Source: Campanula takesimana (Eukaryota; Streptophyta; Magnoliopsida; Asterales; Campanulaceae). Taken from it: a stretch of DNA of 64,000 nt. The translations under genes and the position numbers were made by a program. Positions 21,705 to 32,778 of the stretch are shown piece by piece; the stretch's first letter is position 1; each line of letters opens with the position of its first letter. Location: positions 372,001-436,000 of the forward strand of contig JAOWBW010000443.1 in NCBI GenBank assembly GCA_026119855.1. Reading direction: 5' to 3'. Under the pieces are notes generated by a model, which saw only the letters and a list, made by a program, of their open reading frames with translations, was not told the origin of the DNA and ran no database searches.

Positions 21705-23883
21705 TGTAACGACCCCAAAAACCCGTCCCTGTTTATTTTATATTTTTGGGGATTTTTATTTGACTTATGTGTGTATTTTATGTGTTGCATCAAATTTTAT
21801 GATTTGCACATCTTACTTGATTAAATGTACTATTTACTTAGTTAGTAGTAATAATGGTTAAAGGAGTTAAATGATTAAGTTGAAACTATAGGGTCCTTTG
21901 TGAAATTATAACTACAGGGGCTTAAGTGTTAAAAATAAAAGTCTAGTGACCAAAGTTGAAAAAGTGGGTAAAAGAAAACCTTATATACTTATCCTTCTTT
22001 CTCCCTCTTTCTCTGTGTTTACAAACAAAACATTTCTCTGGTACTTTCCTAGGGTTAGGAGAAAAAGGTAAGTTCAACCTATTTCAATTTATATCTTTTT
22101 ATTTACTTATCCGTTTTAAAATCTAATTATATAAAAATGATCAGGGCGTTGAGTAGGTCATTTCTACCCGAACAAAACATATTTCTGTGATACTTTTTCC
22201 AGAAATAGGTAAGTTACTAATTCCCCTTTAAATATTAAAATGGTCATATATGTTATACTTGATACTTGTACTTGTTAATTTTGTGATTTGAGTGATATTT
22301 GTGATACTTGTAATTTTGGGACAAAGGGAGTATTTGGAAAGTTGATGTTGGTTGTGTAAAGAAGCCATATTTGTGTTTTATAACTCATTTTGGTTGAATT
22401 ATGTTTGGTAAGATAGATGTTGGTTCGTACTTTTGGGACAGTGAAACGAAGGGAGTAAAATTATTATGTTTTGGACCTGGCGGGTGTGTTGGGCGGCCGC
22501 CCAAATAGGGCGTGCGGCCGCACACTTACCTGGAAGGTTTTTGTCTTGGGGCAGATTGTTTTGGGCGGCCGCACAGGCTGGTTTGGGCGACCGCCCAAGG
22601 TTGCTGGAAAAGTTGAGTGTTCCAATCCAAGTGATTTAGAGTTCAATCTTGGTCTAGGTCTTAGGTGATATCCTAGAGTACCTAGAGGGTTGTTGTGGAG
22701 CACTTTAGTTTTTGAAATCGGTTCCTTTGAAAACATATGTGTTGTGGAATTTGACTAAATGGTAATTGGATATTGTTGAACATCTTTTGGTATGGTTTGG
22801 ATTGGTTCATCTTTGTGATGTGTTTGGCTTGATTCCCTACTTTGGAATCATTGCCCCGGTTGTGTTTAAGCAAGTATTTATTACAATGCTTTGTTTGAAA
22901 CTCCAGCTGGTTTTGTGTTATCGAGTGGAGGTGGAAAGGATTATAGTGGCACACAGTCAAGTTCACTATAAGGCTTTTCCACTGGACCTTTTGTGTAATC
23001 GAGTGGAGGTGGAAGGATTATAGTGGCACACAGCCAAGTTCACTATAAGGCTTTTTCACTGGGCCTATTTTCCCCAGTCCAGATTGGCCTTGGATGGGAT
23101 GAGTTAGCTCCCTCGAGTGAGCATTTGGGTTATGACTTTGTGTCATATTTTCCCCGTTGTTACTTTGGTTCTTATGGTTATGGTTGGTTTTCGGGATCCC
23201 GGCTTCAGCTCTTTGATGCTGCTCGGTTGATACCTCTCAGATGGTTATATGTTTGATTCGAGAACCTTGGCTAATGTTCTTTCGGTAAACCTTGACTAAG
23301 TATCCTTGTGAGTGTTACATCGTTGTATGTGTGGTATAATGAGTTGGATTTGCCTCTCATGCTATGTGCTATGTGATGCTTATGATATTGTTTGTTATAC
23401 TTATCATTATAACATGAAACGTAGTTGCATTTTAGTAGCTTACTGAGATTCATTCTCACCCTTTATTTGTTTACTGTTTTAGATAAAGGCGAGTCCAGGG
23501 GATAGGACACTTTGGCACGGGAGGACGTTAAAGTGGTAAGAGTTGGGATTTGTTTTGTAAAGTCTACATTACATAAATGTAATACCTTTTGGGTAGAGTT
23601 TCCGTGACTTCATCAATTTGTAACACCATTATTTTGGATAATGTTGGTGTATGTACATTTGTATAAAATTTTGTAAGCCTTCGGGCTAAGTACTTTCATT
23701 GTTAAAGTTAGTTGTAAAGTTTGTTTAAAGTTAAATGAAGCCTTTGAACTTCAAGTGTGAATTTGTTAAACTTTATGAAAGTACATTTCGAATTTCGAAA
23801 AAAATTTTAAAAGTGTTTTATAACGTCTTCCACTCGTGTCCCGAGCGTGGGGCCAAGTAGGACCACGGGTCTGGGGCGCGACA
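21705..23883 (+). repeat. LTR2 of gypsy array (2179 bp, fullest copy)
   Basis: TGTAACGACCCCAAAAACCC...GGGGCGCGACA. It contains the 470-bp block absent from LTR1, including two GGTAAGTT-type motifs near 22065 and 22205. Palindrome cores at 22494, 22515, 22566, 22588. Followed by the same PBS and gag as LTR1. Confidence 0.9.
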
Positions 23884-23953
23884 GTTGGTATCAGAGCTAG
23901 GTTGTAGATGGTCTAGAATGACTATATGACCTAGGAGGGTAGTTGTGTAGGGA

Positions 23954-24679
23954 ATGAGTAACGTTGAGGGTTTTATGCAAGTACTTATTGAAATGGTTGG
24001 GACAGAAGGAGATCAGTCTGGGCCTTCAGGGCAGGATAATGTTAGAGAAGGGGTTCGAATGATATTCCAAGGTATGTTTGAAACTGCAATGAAAGCAATT
24101 AACGACATAGTTGAGCGTAAAAGCAAGGTTGAAGCTTCAGATGTGACAAGACAAGGAGGACAGCCAAAACCACAACATCAGTATGGCGATAATAGAGGAT
24201 CTCAGGGTACATCTTCGCAACTTAGAGGATCTTCTCAAGGACCACAGAAAATCAGAAGTCAAGTTAAACGAGTATGTAGTTATTGTTGGAGGGAAGGACA
24301 CTTAGAGGAGAAAGGTTGGAAGAAGCAAGGTAAATGTATGAGATGTGGTCAGTTGGATCATTTTCAGAAGGATTGTCCAAGAAGGAAGAATAATGCATTG
24401 GGAAGTGTTGTCAGGTCTTCTCAGGGAAAGAAGAGGGATTCTTCAGGGAAGCTTAAGGTGCAGGATCGTGATTTTTCCATCAATCAACAACATATTTCCG
24501 ACTCTGCTAATGTGATTGGAGGTATGATTTCTGTGTCTAGTTTGAGAGCACGAACACTTATATACCCTAGTTCTTCGCATTCTTATGTGTCTGTGCATTT
24601 TGCTTCTCGGTTGCATTTGTCTTCTGAGTCTCTACCTTATGTGTTAGAGGTGTCTATCCTAAAGGGGAGTGTTTGGTGA
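23954..24679 (+). CDS. Shortened gypsy gag with altered zinc knuckle (copy 2)
   Basis: 241-residue frame, differing from the copy at 17533 at only about four residues by eye. One of them, Gly135 to Asp, falls inside the zinc knuckle (CGQLDHFQKDC), at a position usually Gly, and may weaken RNA binding. Same missing capsid domain and same replaced protease Asp as copy 1. Confidence 0.75.
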   Translation: MSNVEGFMQVLIEMVGTEGDQSGPSGQDNVREGVRMIFQGMFETAMKAINDIVERKSKVEASDVTRQGGQPKPQHQYGDNRGSQGTSSQLRGSSQGPQKIRSQVKRVCSYCWREGHLEEKGWKKQGKCMRCGQLDHFQKDCPRRKNNALGSVVRSSQGKKRDSSGKLKVQDRDFSINQQHISDSANVIGGMISVSSLRARTLIYPSSSHSYVSVHFASRLHLSSESLPYVLEVSILKGSVW

Positions 24680-25231
24680 TTGATAGAGTGTTGCACACTT
24701 GTGATGTGCAAATTTATGAGCATGTTTTACTTGCTGGTTTAGTTATTTTTCCATAGCAAGATTTTGATATTATTGTGGTGGAGTTTTATATGTTAGTGTG
24801 CTTTAATTAAGCATGGTAGATATATGTGTTGGGCATTCATGTTATTTATGCATTAAAGTCTGAAAATTGTTATCAGAAGGTTGTGCCGGGTATTTAGTTT
24901 ACGTGGTTGGTAGTAGAACGTCTACATCTAAATTGGATGATTGATCCTTTCTTTGTGAGATCTCAGATATATTCTTTATTGAGTAGTACATGTTACTTGA
25001 AGAGAAAATTGGGTTATATTGAGTTGTTACAGTACAATGCTACAGTGCTGATATCTAGTTTAATATACCTATAACATCGGTTGAGTTAAAAGAGTAGAAG
25101 ATTCAGCTTGAGATATTTCTTGATAAGAGATTCATTACGTTTAGTATATCTTCGTGGGATGCATCAGTATTATTTATTATGAAAAGATGGTACTTTGCGA
25201 TTGTATGTTGAATACTAAGAGCTCAACCAGA
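24680..25231 (+). pseudogene. Degenerate gypsy pol, cut off in reverse transcriptase
   Basis: Closely matches 18259-18710, then diverges near 25120 and keeps a reverse-transcriptase stretch (FSISSWDASVLFIMKRW, near 25140-25195) that internal region 1 lacks. It stops abruptly against LTR3. The two internal regions therefore carry different deletions of a common parent. Confidence 0.7.
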
Positions 25232-27168
25232 TGACTAAAGTTGAAAAAGTGGGTAAAAGAAAACCTTATATACTTATCCTTCTTTCTCCCTCTTTCTCTG
25301 TGTTTACAAACAAAACATTTCTCTGGTACTTTCCTAGGTTTAGGAGAAAAAGGTAAGTTCAACCTATTTCGATTTATATCTTTTTATTTACTTATCCGTT
25401 TTAAAATCTAATTATATAAAAATGATCAGGGCGTTGAGTAGGTCATTTCTACACGAACAAAACATATTTCTGTGATACTTTTTCCGGAAATAGGTAAGTT
25501 ACTAATTCCCCTTTAAATATTAAAATGGTCATATATGTTATACTTGATACTTGTACTTGTTAATTTTGTGATTTGAGTGATATTTGTGATATTTGTAATT
25601 TTGGGACAAAGGGAGTATTTGGAAAGTTGATGTTGGTTGTGTAAAGAAGCCATATTTGTGTTGTATAACTCAGTTTGGTTGAATTATGTTTGGTAAGATA
25701 GATGTTGGTTCGTACTTTTGGGACAGTGAAACGAAGGGAGTAAAATTATTAAGTTTTGGGCCTGGCGGGTGTGTTGGGCGGCCGCCCAAATAGGGCGTGC
25801 GGCCGCACACTTACCTGGAAGGTTTTTGTCTTGGGGCAGAGTGTTTTGGGCGGCCGCACAGGCTGGTTTGGGCGACCGCCCAGGGTTGCTGGAAAAGTTG
25901 AGTGTTCCAATCCAAGTGATTTAGAGTTCAATCTTGGTCTAGGTCTTAGGTGATATCCTAGAGTACCTAGAGGGTTGTTGTGGAGCACTCTAGTGTTTGA
26001 AATCGGTTCCTTTGTGAACATATGTGTTGTGGAATTTGACTAAATGGTAATTGGATATTGTTGAACATCTTTTGGTATGGTTTGGATTGGTTCATCTTTG
26101 TGATGTGTTTGGCTTGATTCCCTACTTTGGAATCATTGCCCCGGTTGTGTTTAAGCAAGTATTTATTACAGTGCTTTGTTTGAAACTCCAGCTGGTTTTG
26201 TGTTATCGAGTGGAGGTGGAAAGGATTATAGTGGCACACAGTCAAGTTCACTATAAGGCTTTTCCACTGGACCTTTTGTGTAATCGAGTGGAGGTGGAAG
26301 GATTATAGTGGCACACAGCCAAGTTCACTATAAGGCTTTTCCACTGGGCCTATTTTCCCCAGTCCAGATTGGCCTTGGATGGGATGAGTTAGCTCCCTCG
26401 AGTGAGCATTTGGGTTATGACTTTGTGTCATATTTTCCCCGTTGTTACTTTGGTTCTTATGGTTATGGTTGGTTTTCGGGATCCCGGCTTCAGCTCTTTG
26501 ATGCTGCTCAGTTGATACCTCTCAGATGGTTATATGTTTGATTCGAGAACCTTGGCTAATGTTCTTTCGGTAAACCTTGACTAAGTATCCTTGTGAGTGT
26601 TACATCGTTGTATGTGTGGTATAATGAGTTGGATTTGCCTCTCATGCTATGTGCTATGTGATGCTTATGATATTGTTTGTTATACTTATCATTATAGCAT
26701 GAAACGTAGTTGCATTTTAGTAGCTTACTGAGATTCATTCTCACCCTTTATTTGTTTACTGTTTTAGATAAAGGCGAGTCCAGGGGATAGGACACTTTGG
26801 CACGGGAGGACATTAAAGTGGTAAGAGTTGGGATTTGTTTTGTAAAGGCTACATTACATAAAAGTAATACCTTTTGGGTAGAGTTTCCGTGACTTCATCA
26901 TTTTGTAACACCATTATTTTGGATAATGTTGGTGTATGTACATTTGTATAAAAGTTTGTAAGCCTTCGGGCTAAGTACTTTCGTTGTGAAAGTTAGTTGT
27001 AAAGTTTGTTTAAAGTTAAATGAAGCCTTTGAACTTCAAGTGTGAATTTGTTAAACTTTATGAAAGTACATTTCGAATTTCGGAAAAATTTTCAAAAGTG
27101 TTTTATAACGTCTTCCACTCGTGTCCCGAGCGTGGGGCCAAGTAGGACCACGGGTCTGGGGCGCGACA
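25232..27168 (+). repeat. LTR3 of gypsy array, 5'-truncated (about 1937 bp)
   Basis: Homology to LTR2 begins at the point matching about 21948 and runs to GGGGCGCGACA. Only GTTGG of the primer site follows, so the join to the right is also a deletion. Palindrome cores start at 25779 and 25800 and continue as in LTR1. Confidence 0.85.
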
Positions 27169-27173
27169 GTTGG

Positions 27174-27735
27174 GCTAAGGTCATCTTCATACGAGTGAGG
27201 TAACAATTTGGCTAAGGTCATCTTCATGCAAGGGGTATATCGCCTAAATTGGCATCTCGCCTATGGGCGAGACTAGCGGGATGGACTTTGGAAGTCACTT
27301 GGGGAGTGAGAAATGGAGAACTCATTGTGAGCGGGATGGATATTATAGAGCACGAGTACGTGACAAACAATTGACTGACAAAGACTAATAACCTCTGACA
27401 AAAGGACAAATTTACCTTTTCGCGTCTCAGTTTTCAAATCATAAAGGACGATAAAGGAGGCTTGGCAAATAAGGGTAGGACACGTGGCTTGTACTTTGGT
27501 GAGGTCATCCCACCTTTTACTAGTATATAAAACCCCATCCTTTAGCGAACATGTACATCTGGTTTTATACTCAAGTCTCTTTGAATATTCTTCATATTGT
27601 TAAGTTATATTCTTGGATATCAGGTCACTTATTCTTACGCCGGAAGGTTTTCGGAAACATCTCCCCCACCCTAACGGTGTTTTCTGAGCTAGGAAGAAGA
27701 AGGCGGAGTATCCAACAAGCAACTAGACTACAATG
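27174..27735 (+). repeat. Possible LTR or promoter-like fragment of another retrotransposon
   Basis: Starts with a direct repeat of GGCTAAGGTCATCTTCAT (27174 and 27212). It has a TATA box TATATAAA at 27524-27531 and a downstream TTATTCTTACGCCGGAAGG that resembles the transcribed part of the Tat LTR (TTATTCTTACACCGGAGGG at about 35910). No ends or target duplication found. Confidence 0.35.
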
Positions 27736-28249
27736 AAGAGGCTGTTGGGTCAAGAAATTTTTCCCAGCTGCATCACTTATTACAGGGGCATTAACTGTAT
27801 TTAGTAGCAGAATAATATTATGGCTCGTTTGGTTGCCGGATAAGGATAAGCAATATTATTAATGAGGAGATTATTAGGCCCCTTATTATTAGTAATAGTA
27901 TTAATAATCCTATTTTCAAAAATAAAATCACGTTTGATAGGAACTGGATTAACGTAAGTTTAAAATTTCTTAAATTAAATTAACTAATTTTCCAGCAATA
28001 CCCTTGTAATCATGAAATGAACGAAAAGTATGTAGCTCATTCTCAGGAGTCTCATTCCTTTCTTCTTCTTTTTTTCCTCTTTTTTTCTACTAGAATAAAC
28101 TGACACGAAGTCCATTACAATGGCCATCTAAAAAAACAAAAACAAAGAATGGCCATCTAAAATTACATTGGTGGCATCTTCATTTTGAATCAGTATTCAG
28201 TAGCTACATCTTTCTTCAACTTAGACAACAATTGATTAATATAAGAAGA

Positions 28250-28413
28250 ATATTACTAAGGGCCCAAAAAAATCACAAAATCTTGCTCATAAAATCATAG
28301 GTGTAATGATTTTATTGGTGTTTTTAAGTAGAGTGTGGCGGTCCATTATCGATGCAACCAATAAAATATCGCTAACTCATTTTGTGAGCTTTTTTGTGTC
28401 CCTAGCATTGCTC
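28250..28413. mobile_element. Small MITE family M, copy 2
   Basis: Left ATTACTAAGGGCCCAAAA, right TTTTTGTGTCCCTAGCATTG. Shares CATTATCGATGCAACCAATA with the copy at 14950. Confidence 0.7.
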
Positions 28414-28423
28414 ATAGAGTGTG

Positions 28424-28588
28424 TTTTGGGGGAAACTAGTTCCTCCATAAGTTATAAAAATCCTGTTAAAACCCTAAACCCTAAATCTGAAACCCTAAAC
28501 CCTAAGCCTGAAACCCCAAACCCTAAACTTTAAACCCTATTAAAATATGACTTTTTATAACTTATGGAGGAACTAGTTTCCCCCAAAA
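28424..28588. mobile_element. Fold-back element with telomere-like core, copy 2
   Basis: Arms TTTTGGGGGAAACTAGTTCC and its complement, extended by TCCATAAGTTATAAA. The core (28471-28546) is a run of AAACCCTAAACCCTAAATC-type units, close to the plant telomere repeat CCCTAAA. Confidence 0.75.
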
Positions 28589-28900
28589 TTTTCTCTAACT
28601 ATTAAGGGCATAAATGTCTAAAACAAACTTATCCTTGTCATTTTTTTTACTAGTATTATTAATAGCACCATATAATTAGGATTAATAATAAGGGGATAAG
28701 GGGTCTAATCCAAGTGGCCAGTATCATTAATCCAAAATGTTAAATCCAACCAAACACCTAATTTAATGGGTATCAGTATTATTAATCATATCCTGATGGC
28801 TAATACTGGCTACCAATAAATATAACCAACTAATGTTGTTAACATGATTTTATAATTTTATTTTATACCACTATTGATGCAATTTCACCCATTTATAATA

Positions 28901-29149
28901 CTCCCTCGTCCCGAAATGATTTTCTCATTTGCTATTTTTCATTGTCCCAAAAAGTTCTTCATGTTTCTCCTATTTGGGTTTAAATATGCATAAACAGAAC
29001 ATGGCTAGTGAGAAAAGTAAGTGTTGTGAGTGAGAAAGAGAGAGAAAATAAAATACAGGATCGTTGTTTTTGAACATGTTGAGTAAGTAACCATTAGTAT
29101 GAGACACTCAAAATGAAAATAAATAACCATAACTTTAGTATGGAGGGAG
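28901..29149. mobile_element. Stowaway-like MITE (249 bp)
   Basis: TA-flanked; left CTCCCTCGTCCCGAAATGAT, right TTTAGTATGGAGGGAG. Confidence 0.7.
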
Positions 29150-29656
29150 TATAAAATTAAATGAACATTTTGGAACAAATATGGACCTCTGTATGGTGTA
29201 GTCGACTATATGGGTCATTTCTAATTTAGATTGTTCGATCGTTCAGTAAGGATATTGTTATCTTTTGACCTCCTTCTAACTAACAACTGCCGCTCATTTG
29301 TGGAAGATTAAATTTGAGTTATTGGCCCATGTATAAAAATTCTAGTACTCCCTCTGGTCCATTTTATCTGTCGTTTTTTTGGGGTAAAAAATCGGTCCGC
29401 AATATCTGTATTTCTTAGGTTTTTTTTTACTAAATCCCGATTTTACCCTTGTCTCGCACCTGCTCGTCTTCCATTAAAGCAGCCAATTTTCATATTGCGA
29501 TCTCTTTCTATTCACTTGCGGATTCCAAAAAAAACTCTTCAGCTATCTCTCAATTCTCAAAGATAATCATGATTTCAAGCTTCTTAAAACCTGGCACCAC
29601 TACTGTCAAAATATTTATTCAGAAAGAATCAAAATACTCGCTCTTGCAGGAAGAAG

Positions 29657-29941
29657 ATGACCAGCAAACAACCATTCTTCGATTTGAACCTCTATCCTTA
29701 TTATGATTTAGAAGATTCAAATGAAGTCACTGAGACGAAGGAAGCAATTTCACCAGGAATAGAGGTCTCGCAGAAAGAAGAATTTTTAAAAGCAGAGTTC
29801 AACTCATCCATTGATTTAAACGCTTGCCCTTTACCTGATTCAGAAGATCCGAATGCAGTCATGAAGCTAGAGGCAAGTTTGATTTTAGAGCTGAAATCTC
29901 CAAGCAAAGAGACTAATGCAGAAAGAAGATTTTACCTATGA
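29657..29941 (+). CDS. Acidic DLN-motif protein fragment inside the mariner-like element (94 aa)
   Basis: Starts MTSKQPFFDLNLYPYY and has a second SIDLNACPLPDSEDPN unit. It is rich in Glu, Asp and Ser, with no catalytic transposase residues. Tandem DLN-P motifs also appear in the facing frame at 30036-30353. FDLNLYP resembles an EAR-type repression motif. From memory, acidic DLN-rich leaders are found at the N-terminus of plant mariner transposases; that link is tentative and would need a search. An overlapping frame upstream (29449-29706) looks like leader sequence. Without the rest of a transposase it would have no transposase activity. Confidence 0.45.
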   Translation: MTSKQPFFDLNLYPYYDLEDSNEVTETKEAISPGIEVSQKEEFLKAEFNSSIDLNACPLPDSEDPNAVMKLEASLILELKSPSKETNAERRFYL

Positions 29942-30035
29942 GTTATGCTCCTCCGCAGAAGTCACAAAGGAAGAAGAACAGATAAATTTTGACTCGAACA
30001 CAACCAGTGACCTTGAATTAGAGACAAAGGATACA

Positions 30036-30353
30036 TTACTTGCAGTGTGAGGAGAATTCTACTTCATCAAGAGGCTCTAGATTTAAATCAAACTCTATTC
30101 TATCATCATCTTCTTCAACTATGTATGCATCCATATTGCTCAAATCATCTTCTCTTATAGCGAGTTCTTCATGAGTGGGTGAATGAACTGGAATTTCTGC
30201 ATTTGTGTTTAAATCGAGATTAACACCACGATTCTCATTTTCTTCAATAATCTTTCCAGTAATTTGGTCTTCTCCTGAAGATTCTGTGATTTCGACATTC
30301 AAATCAATGTCACGCAAAGGCATTCGATTTTGTTTTTTAGAATGATAAGCCAT
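30036..30353 (-). CDS. Acidic DLN-motif protein fragment, opposite strand (105 aa)
   Basis: Reads inward from the right end of the same element. MAYHSKKQNR, then DIDLNVEITESSGED, NLDLNTNAEIPVHSP and EFDLNLEPLDEVEF, i.e. three DLN units spaced 30-45 residues apart in a very acidic chain. It ends 94 bp from the end of the facing frame. The similarity of composition to the plus-strand frame suggests both are versions of the same N-terminal region. Function unknown; no catalytic residues seen. Confidence 0.45.
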   Translation of the reverse strand: MAYHSKKQNRMPLRDIDLNVEITESSGEDQITGKIIEENENRGVNLDLNTNAEIPVHSPTHEELAIREDDLSNMDAYIVEEDDDRIEFDLNLEPLDEVEFSSHCK

Positions 30354-30909
30354 GGTAAATTAGGAAAAAAATTGGTTCTAATTTTCCTTTTGTTCTGTGC
30401 TTTTATTCCCAGGTTCTTGATTTTCTGGCCAATGTTGAACGCTTCAAAACTCAAGAATCCATGTGTGAAGATGTGATTTAAATTTGATTGGCTAGAAAAT
30501 TTAATTTGAGAGTTTCTATTGGCTATTAAGAGATGTTGTGGATCACTAATCAGCTGCTCATTGCCTTTCAATACGTTTAATGGGGGAAGAGAGCTTTTAA
30601 TGGGAATGACAGCTCTAGGAACGCAGCTATATAGAGACACAAAGCATGAAAGTCAAAAGAAAGGGCAATATTGGTATTTTACTTACTTTCTTAAGAATTG
30701 TGCAAATGTAAAAAAGGACAGATATTTTGGACCAGATGGAGTATATAATTAGAATGAACAGTTACACAAACCGAATAATTAAAGACAGTTTGCAGGTAGA
30801 TGAGTGGGACCAAGGAGGATAATATGGAGTAGAAGAACATGTCAACTTGTTCATAAATTGATGGTAGTGAGGTCATGCTTCCTAAAGATGTTGAAAGTTA
30901 GGCGGTTGT

Positions 30910-31410
30910 TGTAAGAAAAAATTATCCCACATCTTTTAAAGAGAGAAATATGGATCGGTATATAGACTTGAGGAGTTACTCCCCTTATCACCAATTGGTT
31001 TTAAGGTGGAATCTCCAACAGAGTCCATTGCCAGCCCAATCCAGCTCATGCTAACACTCAGGCCTCTCGCTTCTTCTTACCCTATCTCTAATTCTAAGAT
31101 GGTATCAGAGCCACCGATCTATGGTGGCCCACGATTCTGCTCCGGCGTGTAAGAGGCGCCACCCGATTAACAAGTCCACGTTGTAAGCCTTGGCAAAGCC
31201 CGGCTACACGTGAGGGGGCGTGTAAGAGACAATTATCCCACATCTTCTAAAGAGAGAAATATGGACCGGTATATAGACTTGAGGAGTTACTCCCCTTATC
31301 ACCAATTGGTTTTAAGTTGGAACCTCCAACATAGTTCATTGTCGGTCCAGTCCAACCCATGCTAACACTCGAACCTCTCGCTCCTTCTTACCCCATCTCT
31401 AATTCTAAGA
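30910..31410 (+). mobile_element. TRIM retrotransposon 1, complete (501 bp)
   Basis: Two 190-bp LTRs (30910-31099 and 31221-31410) beginning TGTAAGA and ending CTAATTCTAAGA. Between them are a tRNA-Met primer site TGGTATCAGAGCC directly after the first LTR and a polypurine tract GTGAGGGGGCG before the second, with only about 120 bp inside and no coding. Flanked by GTTGT and GCTGT (4 of 5 match). It must depend on other elements' enzymes to move. Confidence 0.92.
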
Positions 31411-31787
31411 GCTGTTTCATTTGGATTCCCAATTGAATTGAATTCCTGTGTTGTTGGCTTATAAGTCAAACGTACATGAGGAACCTATAGCTGCATTTTC
31501 AACTTGCCAACATGTCATTTGCTTTATGATGGTGGAATGTCGCTATCCTTCATTGCAACTAGTGGATTGCAACTAATGGGTAACGGTGCTCGGCACATGA
31601 AACTAATTTATTATTTTTTTATATTTTATTTTTTATGATTTTATTGAGTAATGTAATATAATAACTATATTGTATATGAATTAAAATGTTTGCTTATAAA
31701 TTTAAGAAAATTGTGTTATTTTTTTAGTAATAATTAAAATAATTATTATAATTAACTAATATTATTAATTGTACTTATTAACATATA
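31411..31787. other. Intergenic, increasingly AT-rich
   Basis: No gene or element ends seen. Confidence 0.4.
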
Positions 31788-32068
31788 CTCCCTCCGTTCC
31801 GTGTAAGTTGCAACATGGAAGGGGAAGCACACAAATTAAGAAAGGAGAATAATGAGTGGTTGAGAGGAAGAGAGATAATGAGTGAAGAATAATGAGTGGT
31901 TGGGAGGAAGAGAGAGAATGAGTGGAGAATAATAAGTGGTTGAGAGGAAGAGAGAGAATGGGTGGAAGATTATAAAAGTAATAAAGAGTTTCCTTATTTG
32001 GCATTGTTGCAACTTAAGTGGAATGCCCAAAATGACAAATTGTTGCAATTTACTCAGAATGGAGGGAG
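31788..32068. mobile_element. Stowaway-like MITE (281 bp) with internal minisatellite
   Basis: TA-flanked; left CTCCCTCCGTTCCGTG then TAAGTTGCAACA, right TGTTGCAATTTACTCAG then AATGGAGGGAG. Between 31847 and 31968, about three to four units of roughly 40 bp (GAGTGGTTGAGAGGAAGAGA...) are repeated. Confidence 0.75.
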
Positions 32069-32153
32069 TATAATAACTATTATTATTCACTAATAATACT
32101 AATAGTTATAACTAACCTATATATTAACTATTATAATTAATTAATACTCTTTA

Positions 32154-32337
32154 CTCCCTAGAGTAAGAGTCCTACCTTGTTTCACAATAGAAAATTGGTA
32201 AACATTGCAAGTGTGTTGAGGGTATAATTGTCCAAAATACTATTCATTATTTCTCATCATTTGTCCTTTTAGGAAATAGACTTTTAGTGGGACGTACAAA
32301 AATAGAAAGTAGGACTCTTACTCTCGAACGGAGCGAG
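32154..32337. mobile_element. Stowaway-like MITE (184 bp)
   Basis: TA-flanked; left CTCCCTAGAGTAAGAGTCC then TACC, right GTAGGACTCTTACTCTCG then AACGGAGCGAG. Confidence 0.75.
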
Positions 32338-32778
32338 TACTATTAATATTAAATATTAACATTTATTGTATAATGATTAACTAATACTATTAATAACAAT
32401 AGTTAATTATATAATAACTATTATGATTAACTAATAATACTATTAATAGTAATAATTAATATATATAGTAACTATTATGATTAAATAATACTATTAATAA
32501 TAATTTTTAGTTTATTTAATAGTTCATTATAATAGTTAAATATAAATGTTAATTATAATGATAGTTAACTATTAATAGTCAATTGTTATTTGCTTAAAAA
32601 TATTAATTAATTATATTAATTACTATATAAAGTAATTATTATAGTATCTATTACTAATAATAGTAATAATTACTATATAAGATAATTATTATAGTTAACT
32701 ATAATAGTAACTATTACTAATAATAGTAATACTTAACTATAGTACTTAACTACTATAGTTAACTATTACTATTATATA
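32338..32778. repeat. AT-rich quasi-palindromic repeat
   Basis: Made almost wholly of ATTAATA, TAGTTAACTAT and ATAATAGTAAT blocks that read much the same on both strands; continues at 33010-33170 across a MITE. No coding capacity. Confidence 0.7.

Larger units (their letters stand above)
15755..27168 (+). mobile_element. Tandem Ty3/gypsy array: LTR1-internal-LTR2-internal-LTR3
   Basis: Three LTRs of one family separated by two partial internal regions, all in the same orientation. The same PBS and gag follow LTR1 and LTR2. This arrangement usually comes from unequal recombination between LTRs of neighbouring copies. There is no target-site duplication across the array. Internal region 1 holds a copia solo LTR; internal region 2 is cut short in reverse transcriptase, directly against a 5'-truncated LTR3. 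Confidence 0.85.
27822..28758. mobile_element. Possible Tourist/hAT-like MITE with two nested insertions
   Basis: Left GGCTCGTTTGGTTGCCGG and right AATCCAACCAAACACC are roughly complementary. It holds the elements at 28250-28413 and 28424-28588. Target duplication unclear. Confidence 0.35.
29348..30741. mobile_element. Mariner/Stowaway-type element of 1394 bp with coding remnants
   Basis: TA-flanked (29346-29347 and 30742-30743). Left end CTCCCTCTGGTCCATTTTAT then CTGTCGTTTTT; right end AGGACAGATATTTTGGACC then AGATGGAG; these are complementary over about 30 bp. Unlike the short MITEs it contains two convergent open frames, 29657-29941 (+) and 30036-30353 (-), each facing inward from one end. 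I read it as an internally rearranged mariner-like element, perhaps a fusion of two 5' halves. Confidence 0.65.
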
